A stretch of DNA of 64,000 nucleotides, taken from NCBI RefSeq assembly GCF_900185715.1, contig NZ_FYAS01000009.1, positions 96,529 to 160,528 of the forward strand. The letters run 5' to 3'. Both the position numbers and the translations under genes were made by a program. The notes beneath the pieces are model-generated. The model saw nothing but the letters and a program-made list of their open reading frames with translations. It made no database searches and was not told the origin of the DNA. This DNA comes from Allobosea sp. CS1GBMeth4. GTDB taxonomy: Bacteria > Pseudomonadota > Alphaproteobacteria > Rhizobiales > Beijerinckiaceae. This document shows, in pieces, positions 56,201-64,000 of the stretch (positions are counted from its first letter, which is position 1; each line of letters starts with the position of its first letter).

Positions 56201-56254
56201 GTCGACCAGGAAGAGGTGGTCGCCGGGCTTGAGCTGGGAGGCCGGGTTCGTCAT
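53207..56254 (-). CDS. polA: DNA polymerase I
   Basis: A 1015-aa three-domain enzyme: a 5'-3' exonuclease at the N-terminus ([37 protein letters not shown]), a 3'-5' exonuclease with intact [10 protein letters not shown] (DxE), and a polymerase with [33 protein letters not shown] and [16 protein letters not shown] 56254 ([16 protein letters not shown]) is chosen; ATG 56266 is also possible. Full length and apparently functional. Confidence 0.97.
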   Translation of the reverse strand: MTNPASQLKPGDHLFLVDGSNFIFRAYFQSINQDRKYNARSDGLPTGAVRLFATKLYQFVREGVLGVKPTHLAIVFDKSENSFRKEIYPPYKGNRSDPPPDLIPQFPLMREAVRAFGLVPVEQDIYEADDLIATYARQAREAGADVLIVSADKDLMQLIRPGVAMYDPASGDAKKGAGFRPERRIGEPEVVEYFGVTPDKVTDVQALAGDSTDNVPGAPGIGIKTAAQLIGEYGDLETLLRRAGEIKQPKRRETLTNPEVIEKVRISHRLVTLVEDVPVETDLSELTLSQPDPARLIAFLKAMEFTTITKRVAEAYEADVAAIEADPDLAPGGARAAELKALYAETEAPVVGAAVAVASDGATTVIAAAVVEGKPAPAGGDAWLRPADLAAARKDGALTVKIDHAGYECVRSLADLSRWVGWAYEAGQVALDTETNSLDVMQADLIGISLAVAPGKACYIPLQHRAGDGLFDSGLIEGQIPLDQALAELKPLLADPGVLKIGQNLKYDIAVFERHGLEVAPFDDTMLISYALDAGTGGHGMDRLSELHLGHKPIAYSEVAGTGKNQVTFDKVPLDRATAYAAEDADVTLRLWLALKPRLVPERKTTIYETLERPLVPVLARMEQRGISIDRQILSRLSGEFAQSLARLEDEIYGLAGEKFTIGSPKQLGDILFGKMGLPGAKKTATGQWATGAGVLEELAEQGQALPARILDWRQLAKLKSTYTDSLPAYVNPQTHRVHTSYALAATTTGRLSSSEPNLQNIPIRTEAGRKIRTAFIAEKGNKLVSADYSQIELRILAHIADIPQLRQAFADGVDIHAMTASEMFGVPVAGMPSEVRRRAKAINFGIIYGISAFGLANQLGISREEASAYIRKYFERFPGIRDYMDHARATVRAKGAVETVFGRVCHFPAVASKNPSERAFVERQAINAPIQGSASDIIRRAMIRMEDALAAAKLDARMLLQVHDELVFEVPESQVEAALPVIRKVMVEAPHPAVQLKVPLVVDARAADNWDEAH

Positions 56255-56336
56255 GGGCGGGACCATAGGGCGCGGCGGCGGGCTGGTCTATTGTGCAAGC
56301 AGCAGCGCCCGCAAGAAGCTGTCAGGAGGAAGCCCG

Positions 56337-57001
56337 ATGACCGTCCATGCCACCATGCCGCTCGCCTTCGCGGGACTGCCCGAGGAGGAGATGAAGGCGC
56401 GTGCGCTCGCATTTCTGGCGGCGATGCGGACGCGCCGGACCGTGCGCGACTATTCCGACAGGCCGGTGCCGCGCGAGATCATCGAGGCCGCGGTCGCGAC
56501 CGCCGGCACGGCGCCGTCCGGCGCCAACCAGCAGCCCTGGACCTTCGTCTGCATTTCCGATCCCGAGCTCAAGAAGCAGATCCGCGCGGGCGCCGAGGAA
56601 GAGGAGCGCGCCTTCTATGCCGGCCGCGCCGGCGAGGAATGGCTGGGAGCGCTCGCCCATCTCGGCACCGACGCGCACAAGCCCTTCCTCGAGACGGCGC
56701 CCTGGCTGATCGCGATCTTCGCCCAGCGCTGGGCCATGACGCAGACGGGCGCAAGGTGAAGCATTATTACGTGCCTGAATCGGTCGGCATCGCCGCCGGC
56801 TTCCTGATCGCCTCGCTGCATCAGGCCGGGCTCGCCACGCTGACCCATACGCCGGCGCCGATGAACTTCCTCAACCAGCTCTGCGGCCGGCCCGACAACG
56901 AGAAGGCGCTGATCCTGCTCGTCGTCGGCTATCCCGCCGAGGGCTGCCTCGTCCCCGCGATCGGCAAAAAGCCGCTCACGGAGATCGCGTGTTTTCTGTG
57001 A
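56337..57001 (+). pseudogene. nitroreductase family protein, frameshifted
   Basis: Two frames together encode a 221-aa nitroreductase: frame 1 up to AIFAQRWAM (FMN-binding [24 protein letters not shown]), then frame 2 [34 protein letters not shown], and [20 protein letters not shown]. Adding one G after 56738 (ATGAC to ATGGAC) joins them without a stop. AGGAGG precedes ATG 56337. Either a true loss or a sequencing error. The family covers nitroreductases and deiodinase-like enzymes. Confidence 0.85.
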
Positions 57002-57028
57002 AGCCCTGCTGAAGGGCGCGACACAGAC

Positions 57029-57167
57029 CCCCCTCGAGGGGAGGGGCAGGGGTGGGGGGCGGAAAGTCGGGGCGAATTCGCCGGAAGCCGAAACGACCCG
57101 TTTCTACAGATCCCCACTCACCCAGTCGTCCGCCCCCATCCCCATCCCTTCCCCACAAGGGGAAGGG
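57029..57167. repeat. palindromic intergenic element
   Basis: CCCCTCGAGGGG (57030-57041) and CCCTTCCCC (57146-57154) with GGGGAAGGG (57159-57167) around ACAA form two hairpins in a 258-base gap with no gene. The pyrimidine-rich CCCCAT-type arms resemble those between pstS and pstC. Probably a dispersed intergenic repeat. Confidence 0.6.
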
Positions 57168-57259
57168 AGGAGCCTCGGCGATCGGCGTAGGGCACTTGAG
57201 CAAACGCGCCGGCCATGGCTGATAGGTCGCTATGGCCCGGCAGGAGATTCGCTGAGATC

Positions 57260-57994
57260 ATGCAGACCGGTTCGCCGCCGATCCGCCGCGCCATGGTGCT
57301 CGCCGCCGGGCTCGGCAAGCGCATGCGCCCGATCACGGAGACGATGCCCAAGCCGCTGGTCGCGATCGCCGGCAAGACCATGCTCGACCATGCGCTCGAC
57401 CGGCTCGCCGGGGCGGGGGTCACGGACGCGGTGGTCAATGTCCACCATCTCGCCGAGCAGATCGAGGCTTGCCTCGCCGGCCGCTCCAGCCCGCGCATCG
57501 CCATCTCCGACGAGCGCGACCTGTTGCTGGAAACCGGCGGCGGCGTGAAGAAGGCGCTGCCTTTGCTCGGCGCCGGGCCCTTCTTCCACGTCAATTCCGA
57601 CTCGCTCTGGAGCGAGCGCGGCGCACCCAATCTCGCCGCCATGGCCGCCGCCTGGGACGCAGAGCGCATGGACATGCTGCTCCTGCTGGCCGAGCGCGAG
57701 AGCAGCGTCGGTTTCGACGGCGCCGGCGACTTCTTCCGCGACGAGGCCGGCCGGCTGGCGCGGCGCGGACAGGCGGCGAGCGCGCCTTACGTCTATGCCG
57801 GCGTCGCCATCATCAAGCCGGAGCTCTTCGCGGACACGCCGGACGGCCCGTTCTCGCTGAACCTGCTGTTCGACCGCTGCATCGCCGCAAGCACGCTGTT
57901 CGGCCATCGGCTCGACGGACGCTGGCTGCATGTCGGCACGCCCGAGGCGATCCCGCTGGCGGAGCAGGCCTACGCCGCCCATCAGGGCGCCTGA
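57260..57994 (+). CDS. MurU-like nucleotidyltransferase
   Basis: A 244-aa NTP-transferase: RRAMVLAAGLGKRMRPITETMPKPLV (nucleotide-binding GLGKRMRP and KPL), VNVHHLAEQIEACL, HVNSDSLWSERG (Asp of the metal site), VYAGVAIIKPELF and WLHVGTPEAI. MurU makes UDP-MurNAc in peptidoglycan recycling. In alphaproteobacteria this gene typically precedes addB, as here. ATG 57260 (MQTGSPP) is used; ATG 57215 is also in frame. The addB start is four bases after its stop. Confidence 0.88.
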   Translation: MQTGSPPIRRAMVLAAGLGKRMRPITETMPKPLVAIAGKTMLDHALDRLAGAGVTDAVVNVHHLAEQIEACLAGRSSPRIAISDERDLLLETGGGVKKALPLLGAGPFFHVNSDSLWSERGAPNLAAMAAAWDAERMDMLLLLAERESSVGFDGAGDFFRDEAGRLARRGQAASAPYVYAGVAIIKPELFADTPDGPFSLNLLFDRCIAASTLFGHRLDGRWLHVGTPEAIPLAEQAYAAHQGA

Positions 57995-57998
57995 CGCG

Positions 57999-60900
57999 AT
58001 GGCCGGGCTCAACCTGTTCAGCATCCCGGCCGGCGCGCCCTTCCTTTCCGTCCTGGCGCAGGCGCTGATCGCCGGCCGCTTCGGCAAGGCCTACGATCCG
58101 GCCGATCCCGCTGCGCTCTCGCAGGTGACGCTCTATCTGCCGACCCAGCGCGCGGCCCGGGCTTTCGGCGCGATCCTGTCGGAGAAGCTCGGCGGGCGGC
58201 CGCTGCTGCTGCCGCGCATCGTGCCGCTCGGCGATGTCGACGAGGCGCAGACGGCGCTGATCGCCGGCGCCGGCGATGCGCTGGCGCTGCAGCGGATCGC
58301 GCCGATCGACCCGCTGCGCCGTCGCTTCATCCTGACGACGCTGATCTCGGCCTGGGGCCGCACGGCGAACCGGCAGCATCTCGGGCTCGATCCGGCCGAG
58401 CCGGCGCTGGTGCCGGCGACGCTGGCCGAGGCCTGGGGGCTGGCCGGCGATCTCGCGCATCTGCTCGATCAGCTGCAGACAGAGGGCGTCCCGCCGGCCC
58501 GGCTGAAGGGGCTCGACGCTGCCCGTTTCGACGAGATCTGGCAGTTCAACGCCCGCTTTCTCGACATCATCGCGCAAGCCTGGCCGGCGATCCTCGAGCA
58601 GCGCCGCGAATGCGACCCGGCCGAGTTCCGCAACCGCATGCTGTCCGCCGAGCGCGAGCGCCTGCTTGCCGGCGATTTCCGCGGGCCGGTGATCGCCGCC
58701 GGCTCGACCGGCACCGTGCCGGCGACGGCCCGCCTGCTCGCGGCGCTCGCCCGCGCGCCGAACGGCGCCGTCGTGCTGCCCGATCTCGACGAGGGGCTGT
58801 CGGAGGCGGCCTGGCGCGCGGTCGCCAGCGAGCCGGCGCCCTCGCACCCGCAGGCGGCGCTGCACCGCCTGCTCGACGAGATCGGCGCGGAGCGTGACGA
58901 GGTCGTCGTCCTCGCCGAGCCCCCGCCGGCCCTGGGCGCCCGCCGCGAGCTGTTGCGCCGGGCCCTGCTGCCGGCCTCCGTCACCGATGACTGGGCCGGT
59001 GCGGCGCCGATCCCTGCCCGGGCGCTCGAGGGCTTGCGCATCGTCGAGGCGGTGGATGAGCGCGAGGAAGCGCTGGTCGCGGCCCTCGCCTTGCGCGAGG
59101 CTCTGGAGGAGAAGGGCGCCCGTGCCGCACTGATCACCCCGGATCGCGGCCTCGCCGAACGCGTGGCCGTCGAGCTCCGGCGCTGGGGCATCATGGCCGA
59201 TGACTCGGCCGGCCTGCCGCTCGCCCGCTGGCCCGCCGGCGCCCTCCTCCGGCTGGCGCTCGATGCCGTCGAGGCCCGGCTGTCTCCGGCCAGCCTCGTT
59301 GCGCTGCTGGCGCATCCGCTCTGCCGGCTCGGGCTGGCGGAATCGCGCCTGCGGCAAGGCGCGGCGGCGCTGGAGATCGGCTGCTGGCGCGGCGAGGCCG
59401 TCGGTCCCGGCTTCGTCGGCATGCGCCGCGCCTTCGAGGCGATGCCGGAGCTGCGCAAGGCGACCTATGCGCCGCGTCCGCGCCGCAAGCTCGCCGACGA
59501 GGACGTCGGCGCGGCGGAAGAGGTGCTCGCGGCGCTCGAGGACGCGCTCGCCGCGCTCGTCGCGGCGCTGGCCGACCCCGGCCCGAGCTTGCGCGAGATT
59601 GCCGCGCAGGCGCGGCGAGCGGTCGAGAGGCTGAGCGGCGACGAGCTCGGCGCCGTCCGCGTCTGGCACGGTCCGGACGGCGAGGCACTGGCCGCCCTGT
59701 TCGACGATCTCGACGCCGCCTTGCCGGAAGCGCCGGACGAGGGCCGCGGCCGCGACTGGATCGCGATCCTCGAAGGGCTGATCGGCGAGCGTGTCGTGCA
59801 GCGCCGCGATCCCGGCCATCCCCGGGTCAAGATCTGGGGCCTGCTCGAAGCCCGCCTGCTCGAGGCGGAGCATGTCGTGCTCGGCGGGCTGATCGAGAGC
59901 GTCTGGCCGCCCGCCACCGAGACCGATTCCTTCGTCAACCGGCCGATGCGGGCCGAGCTCGGTCTCTCTCCGCCCGAGCGCCGCATCGGCCAGACCGCGC
60001 ATGACTTCGTCGCGGCCGCGCTCGCCGGCAAGGTGACGCTGACCCGGGCCCGCAAGGCGGGCGAGTCCGAGACCATCCCCTCGCGCTTCTGGCAGCGGCT
60101 CAGGGCGGTGGCGCCGACCGACACCTGGGAGGCGGCCGAGGCGCGCGGGCGGGCGCTGCTGGACTGGGCCGGACTGCTCGGCCGTCCGGCCGATCTCCAG
60201 CCGGTACCGCGGCCGAGCCCCTGTCCGGCGCCGCATCTGCAGCCGCGCCGGTTCAGCGTCACCGAGGTCGAGACGCTCTATCGCGATCCCTACGCGCTCT
60301 ATGCCCGCAAGATCCTCAAGCTCGACGCCCTGCCGGAGCTGGTCGAGGACCCCGGCGCCACCGACCGCGGCTCGCTGCTGCACGACATCGTCGGCACCTT
60401 CGCGCAGACCTATCCGGAGCAGCTTCCGGCCGGCGCCCTCGGCAGCCTGGTCGAGATCGGCGAGCGGCTCTTCCGGGCCTATGACGACATGCCGGAGGTG
60501 CGCGCCTTCTGGTGGCCGCGCTTCCTGCTGATCGCCCGGAATTTCCTCGACTGGGAGGAACGGCGGCGGCCGGGTCTCGCCCGCGTCGCGGTCGAGCGCG
60601 ACACGCAGGGCGAGTTCGCGCTGGCGGACGGCACCTCGATCCTGCTGACCGGACGGGCCGACCGTGTCGAGATCACGCGCGAGGGCGCCCTGCGCATCAT
60701 CGATTTCAAGACCGGCGCGCCGCCGAGCGAGGAGCAGGTCCGCCTCGGCTTCGCCCCGCAATTGACTCTCGAGGCCGAGCTCGCCCAGCGCCACGGCTTC
60801 ACCCCGGACATCCTGCCCGGCCCGGTCGAGGCGCTGCTCTATCTGCGGCTCAACCACGACCCCAAGAGCTGGGAGAAGGACAAGAAGCTGTCGTTCAAGG

Positions 60901-61103
60901 ATGAGGCGCAGGCCGACGTCACCGCCCGGCACCTCGCCCAGCTGCTGGAGCACCTCGCCGCGCTGCGCGCCGGCCGGGAACCCTTCCTGTCGCGGCGCGC
61001 GCCGGCCTACATCAAATACGCCAGCCCCTACGACCAGCTCGCGCGGGTCAAGGAATGGTCGGCCGCGCCCGATCTCGGCGCCGAGGCCGGAGACGAGGCA
61101 TGA
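57999..61103 (+). CDS. addB: double-strand break repair protein AddB
   Basis: A 1034-aa alphaproteobacterial AddB. UvrD-like folds with degenerate helicase motifs are followed by a C-terminal PDDEXK nuclease (FKTGAPPSEEQV, IIDFKTG near residue 905, and SLLHDIVGTF). With AddA it forms the AddAB helicase-nuclease that processes broken ends for RecA. ATG 57999 lies four bases after the MurU-like gene's stop; addA begins 67 bases later. Confidence 0.94.
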   Translation: MAGLNLFSIPAGAPFLSVLAQALIAGRFGKAYDPADPAALSQVTLYLPTQRAARAFGAILSEKLGGRPLLLPRIVPLGDVDEAQTALIAGAGDALALQRIAPIDPLRRRFILTTLISAWGRTANRQHLGLDPAEPALVPATLAEAWGLAGDLAHLLDQLQTEGVPPARLKGLDAARFDEIWQFNARFLDIIAQAWPAILEQRRECDPAEFRNRMLSAERERLLAGDFRGPVIAAGSTGTVPATARLLAALARAPNGAVVLPDLDEGLSEAAWRAVASEPAPSHPQAALHRLLDEIGAERDEVVVLAEPPPALGARRELLRRALLPASVTDDWAGAAPIPARALEGLRIVEAVDEREEALVAALALREALEEKGARAALITPDRGLAERVAVELRRWGIMADDSAGLPLARWPAGALLRLALDAVEARLSPASLVALLAHPLCRLGLAESRLRQGAAALEIGCWRGEAVGPGFVGMRRAFEAMPELRKATYAPRPRRKLADEDVGAAEEVLAALEDALAALVAALADPGPSLREIAAQARRAVERLSGDELGAVRVWHGPDGEALAALFDDLDAALPEAPDEGRGRDWIAILEGLIGERVVQRRDPGHPRVKIWGLLEARLLEAEHVVLGGLIESVWPPATETDSFVNRPMRAELGLSPPERRIGQTAHDFVAAALAGKVTLTRARKAGESETIPSRFWQRLRAVAPTDTWEAAEARGRALLDWAGLLGRPADLQPVPRPSPCPAPHLQPRRFSVTEVETLYRDPYALYARKILKLDALPELVEDPGATDRGSLLHDIVGTFAQTYPEQLPAGALGSLVEIGERLFRAYDDMPEVRAFWWPRFLLIARNFLDWEERRRPGLARVAVERDTQGEFALADGTSILLTGRADRVEITREGALRIIDFKTGAPPSEEQVRLGFAPQLTLEAELAQRHGFTPDILPGPVEALLYLRLNHDPKSWEKDKKLSFKDEAQADVTARHLAQLLEHLAALRAGREPFLSRRAPAYIKYASPYDQLARVKEWSAAPDLGAEAGDEA

Positions 61104-61170
61104 GGGCTGGGGAGATGAGTCGATTTCAGCTTCCCGACCGCGCTTGTCCGGAGCGTCGTCGAGGCACGCC

Positions 61171-64000
61171 ATGACGTCCGCCGACTGGGCCATTCCCGAG
61201 CAGACGCGCCGCGCCCAGGCGCTGGCGGCCGAGCCCGATCTCAGCGCCTGGGTCTCGGCCAATGCCGGCTCGGGCAAGACCCATGTGCTGGTCAACCGCG
61301 TGCTGCGCCTGCTGCTCGACGGCGTTCCGCCCAGCCGCATGCTCTGCATCACCTATACCAAGGCCGCCGCCGCCAATATGTCGAACCGGGTGTTCCGGGC
61401 GCTCTCGGTCTGGGCCGTCGCCTCCGATTCGGTGCTCTGGGCGGCGCTCTCCGCGCTGACGGGGAAGCTGCCGGCCGCGAGCGATCTCGGCCGGGCGCGG
61501 CGGCTGTTCGCGCAGGCGCTGGAGACCCCGGGCGGCCTCAAGATCGAGACGATCCACGCCTTCTGCACCCGCGTGCTGCAGAGCGCGCCTTTCGAGGCCA
61601 ATGTCCCGCCTCGCTTCGAGGTCGCCGACGATCTCGCCCAGGACGAATTGATGCGCGATGCGCGGCGCGACCTGCTCGCCGCCGCCGAGGCCGAGCCGGA
61701 CGGCCCGCAGGCCCGGGCGCTGCGCTTCATGGCCGAGCATGCGGCGCAGGACACGTTCGACCAGATCATGCGCGAGGCGCTGCACCAGCGCGCCGTGTTC
61801 AGCGATGCCGAAGGGCGCGCGCGCCGGCCGGAGGAGATCGTGGCGGGGCTCGGCGCCTTCCTCGGCATCGCGCCGGAGCTGACGGCGGACGAAGTCAGGG
61901 CGCGCTTCTGTGCCGAGCTCGGCGCGATTGCCGACCTCGGCGGGCTGATCGAGGCCTTCGGCTCCGCGAGCGAGACCCGGCAGAGGGCCGCGGCCGCGCT
62001 GCGGGCGGCGCTGGCGCAGGAGCAGGGCCGCGATCTCGTCGCGGCCTGCCGCGCCGGGCTGCTGACGCTGGACGGCGCCGTCAGCCAGCATGTCCGCGGC
62101 AAGGGCAAGAGCGTCCTGCCCGACCACCTCGACCGCGCCCTCGACGCCGTCGCCGCCTGCCTGACCGGCGCGATCGACCAGCTCAACGCCATCGCGGTGC
62201 GCGAGCGCAGCGCCGCGCTCGCCGTGCTGGTGACGCATATCCTCGCCGCCTATCGCAGGCTGAAGGCGCAGCGCTCCCTGCTCGACTATGACGACCTGAT
62301 CGCCAGGACGCGCTCGCTGCTCGACCGGGTCAACCCGGCCTGGGCGCTGTACAAGCTCGACGCCGGCATCGACCACATCCTGCTCGACGAGGCGCAGGAC
62401 ACCGGCGAGGCGCAATGGGCGATCCTGCGCCGCCTCGCCGAGGAATTCTCGGCCGGAGAGAGCGCGCGCGACCTGCTGCGCCCGCGCACCATCTTCGTCG
62501 TCGGCGACGAGAAGCAGTCGATCTACGGCTTTCAGGGCGCGGCTCCCGCACATTTCAGCGAGGAGCGGCGGCTGCTCGGCCGGCGCCTTTCCGAGGCTGG
62601 GCAACGCTTCGAGCCGATCAGCCTCACGACCTCCTTCCGCTCGGCCCCCGACATCGTGCGCGCGGTCGATGCGGTGTTCGGGCCGAAGGAGCACTGGCGC
62701 GGTCTGGTCTTCGACGGCGGCGCCGGGCCGGAGCGCCACGACACGGTCAGGCGTGCGGCGATCGGGGCGGTCGATCTCTGGCCGATCTCGGCGGACGATC
62801 CCGGCGACAGGCCCGACGCCTGGACCACGCCGGTCGACGCGCCCGAGCGGCGCTCCGGCCTGGTCAAGCTCGCCGGCCGCATCGCCGATGTGCTCAAGCG
62901 CTGGACCGAGGCCGGCCGCGACGATCTCGGCCGGCCGTTCAAGCCGGGCGACGTGATGATCCTGCTGCGCCAGCGCGGCGCGCTGTTCGAGGCGATCGTC
63001 AAGGCGCTGAAGGACCGCGGCGTGCCCGTCGCCGGGCGCGACCGGCTGACGCTCGCCGACCATCCGGCCGTCGAGGATCTGGTCGCGCTCGGGCGCTGCA
63101 TCCTCCTGCCGCAGGACGACCTTGCGCTGGCGATCACGCTGAAGACGCCGCTCTTCGGCCTCGACGACGACGACCTCATGCGGCTCGCCCCGGAGCGCAG
63201 AGGCTCGCTGCGCGAGGCTTTCCGCCAGGCGGCGCAGGGCGAGCCGCGCTACGCCGCGGTCGAGGCGCGCTTGACCGCCCTCGCCGAGGAGGCTGGGCGC
63301 TGCGGCCCGTTTCGCTTCTTCGCCGGCCTGCTCGGTCCCGGCGGCGGCCGCGCTCGCGCGCTCGCCCGGCTGGGGCCGGAGGCGGGCGACGCGCTCGACG
63401 CCTTCCTGTCCGCCGCGCTCGACCATGAGCGGCGCCACGGCCCCTCGCTCGCCGGCTTCCTGCATCAGGTCGGGGCGGCGGCGACGCAGGTGAAGCGCGA
63501 TCTCTCCGCCAGCGCCGGCGAGGTCCGGGTCATGACCGTCCATGGCTCGAAGGGCCTGGAGGCGCCGGTCGTCATCCTCGCCGATCTCGGCATCGCGCCC
63601 GGCGAGCGCCGCCTGCCCAAGCTGATGGCGGTCGCGCCGCCGCGCGGGCAGCCGGTTCCGGTCTGGCCGAGCAGGCGGGCCGAGGATCCCGCTGCGATGC
63701 GGCGCGCCAAGGACGCGGTCGTCGCGCAGATGGTCGAGGAGCATCACCGCCTGCTCTATGTCGCCCTGACTCGCGCCGAGGAGCGGCTGATCCTCTGCGG
63801 CGTTCAGGCCAGGGGCGAGGCGCCGGAAGGCTCCTGGTACACGATGGCCGAGCTCGGCCTTGCCGGCGTCGAGCCCTGGTTGCGGGACGTGCCGGCTCCC
63901 GATGGCGACGGTGAAGTGCGCCGGTTCATGCTCTCGCAGCCGCGAGCGACCGCCGCCGGAGCGCGCGGCGCCGCTGCGGCCGCGGCCGCGCCGCCCGCCT
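61171..64000 (+). CDS. addA: double-strand break repair helicase AddA (3' truncated by window)
   Basis: The first ~943 codons of AddA (UvrD/Rep type). P-loop SANAGSGKTHVLVNRVLRLL, ITYTKAAAANMSNRVF (motif Ia), LLDEAQDTGEAQWAIL (motif II), VVGDEKQSIYGFQGA (motif III), SFRSAPDIV, VMTVHGSKGLEAPVVIL (motif V) and LLYVALTRAEERLIL (motif VI). The nuclease domain and stop lie beyond the window. ATG 61171 has GAGG upstream. Confidence 0.95.
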   Translation, partial: MTSADWAIPEQTRRAQALAAEPDLSAWVSANAGSGKTHVLVNRVLRLLLDGVPPSRMLCITYTKAAAANMSNRVFRALSVWAVASDSVLWAALSALTGKLPAASDLGRARRLFAQALETPGGLKIETIHAFCTRVLQSAPFEANVPPRFEVADDLAQDELMRDARRDLLAAAEAEPDGPQARALRFMAEHAAQDTFDQIMREALHQRAVFSDAEGRARRPEEIVAGLGAFLGIAPELTADEVRARFCAELGAIADLGGLIEAFGSASETRQRAAAALRAALAQEQGRDLVAACRAGLLTLDGAVSQHVRGKGKSVLPDHLDRALDAVAACLTGAIDQLNAIAVRERSAALAVLVTHILAAYRRLKAQRSLLDYDDLIARTRSLLDRVNPAWALYKLDAGIDHILLDEAQDTGEAQWAILRRLAEEFSAGESARDLLRPRTIFVVGDEKQSIYGFQGAAPAHFSEERRLLGRRLSEAGQRFEPISLTTSFRSAPDIVRAVDAVFGPKEHWRGLVFDGGAGPERHDTVRRAAIGAVDLWPISADDPGDRPDAWTTPVDAPERRSGLVKLAGRIADVLKRWTEAGRDDLGRPFKPGDVMILLRQRGALFEAIVKALKDRGVPVAGRDRLTLADHPAVEDLVALGRCILLPQDDLALAITLKTPLFGLDDDDLMRLAPERRGSLREAFRQAAQGEPRYAAVEARLTALAEEAGRCGPFRFFAGLLGPGGGRARALARLGPEAGDALDAFLSAALDHERRHGPSLAGFLHQVGAAATQVKRDLSASAGEVRVMTVHGSKGLEAPVVILADLGIAPGERRLPKLMAVAPPRGQPVPVWPSRRAEDPAAMRRAKDAVVAQMVEEHHRLLYVALTRAEERLILCGVQARGEAPEGSWYTMAELGLAGVEPWLRDVPAPDGDGEVRRFMLSQPRATAAGARGAAAAAAAPPA

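Noticed and set aside
53177..57001. 1274-codon open frame on the plus strand
   Set aside because: It lies antisense to polA for most of its length and reads as Arg/Gly/Asp-rich shadow; only its last ~90 codons (the nitroreductase 3' half) are real.
57813..61352. 1179-codon minus-strand frame
   Set aside because: Antisense shadow of addB, whose motifs and start fit a real gene; composition is Arg/Gln-rich with no domain.
61126..63747. 873-codon minus-strand frame
   Set aside because: Antisense to addA, whose helicase motifs are clear on the other strand.

Overview
The window is high-GC chromosomal DNA from an alphaproteobacterium, most likely of the order Hyphomicrobiales and possibly Bosea-like (a guess from gene content, not tested). 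The indicators are gcrA with GANTC sites, the PhyR-NepR-EcfG general stress response, AddAB instead of RecBCD, a DUF992 secreted protein, and a phoR-pstSCAB-phoU-phoB locus. I see no rRNA, prophage, insertion sequence or CRISPR array. One tRNA-Gly(CCC) is present.

Layout. 1-4.98 kb: the mutS 3' end, a HI0933-type flavoprotein, GMP reductase guaC, an ArsR/SRPBCC pair, a GST and an HxlR regulator. 5.16-9.42 kb: an SbmA/BacA-like ABC protein with decayed ATPase motifs, overlapping an unknown 187-aa gene, then an ABC-F ATPase preceded by a candidate leader peptide and a 24-bp palindrome. 9.6-11.55 kb: a UPF0104-type membrane protein and PPK2. 11.8-18.3 kb: the phosphate regulon phoR-pstS-pstC-pstA-pstB-phoU-phoB, with a clear Pho box before pstS. 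18.4-22.9 kb: gcrA, divergent from argD-argF-hslO, with six GANTC sites between. 23.0-29.6 kb: apaG-argE, a long dCTP deaminase, a lipoprotein, tRNA-Gly, a SCO1 protein and a family 2 glycosyltransferase. 30.1-33.8 kb: an NMT1/THI5-type ABC importer behind two copies of a palindromic operator-like site. 33.8-40.4 kb: gyrB, recQ, a secreted protein, an FMN reductase and a PmtA-like methyltransferase.

40.4-53.2 kb is the most distinctive part. It holds nepR-ecfG with a HisKA_2 sensor kinase, phyR divergent from them, and seven matches to the EcfG promoter (GGAAC-N16/17-CGTT; one has GGTT). The sites lie in front of nepR-ecfG, a second SbmA-like ABC exporter with intact motifs, a 91-aa secreted protein, an unannotated 23-codon hydrophobic microprotein, a 75-aa orphan, a single-domain response regulator, and an AI-2E-family/membrane-protein operon. 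I read this as a self-contained general-stress-response island.

53.2-64 kb: polA, a nitroreductase broken by an apparent one-base deletion, a MurU-like nucleotidyltransferase, addB and the start of addA, which runs off the window. Palindromic intergenic elements sit at many gene ends, mostly convergent ones.
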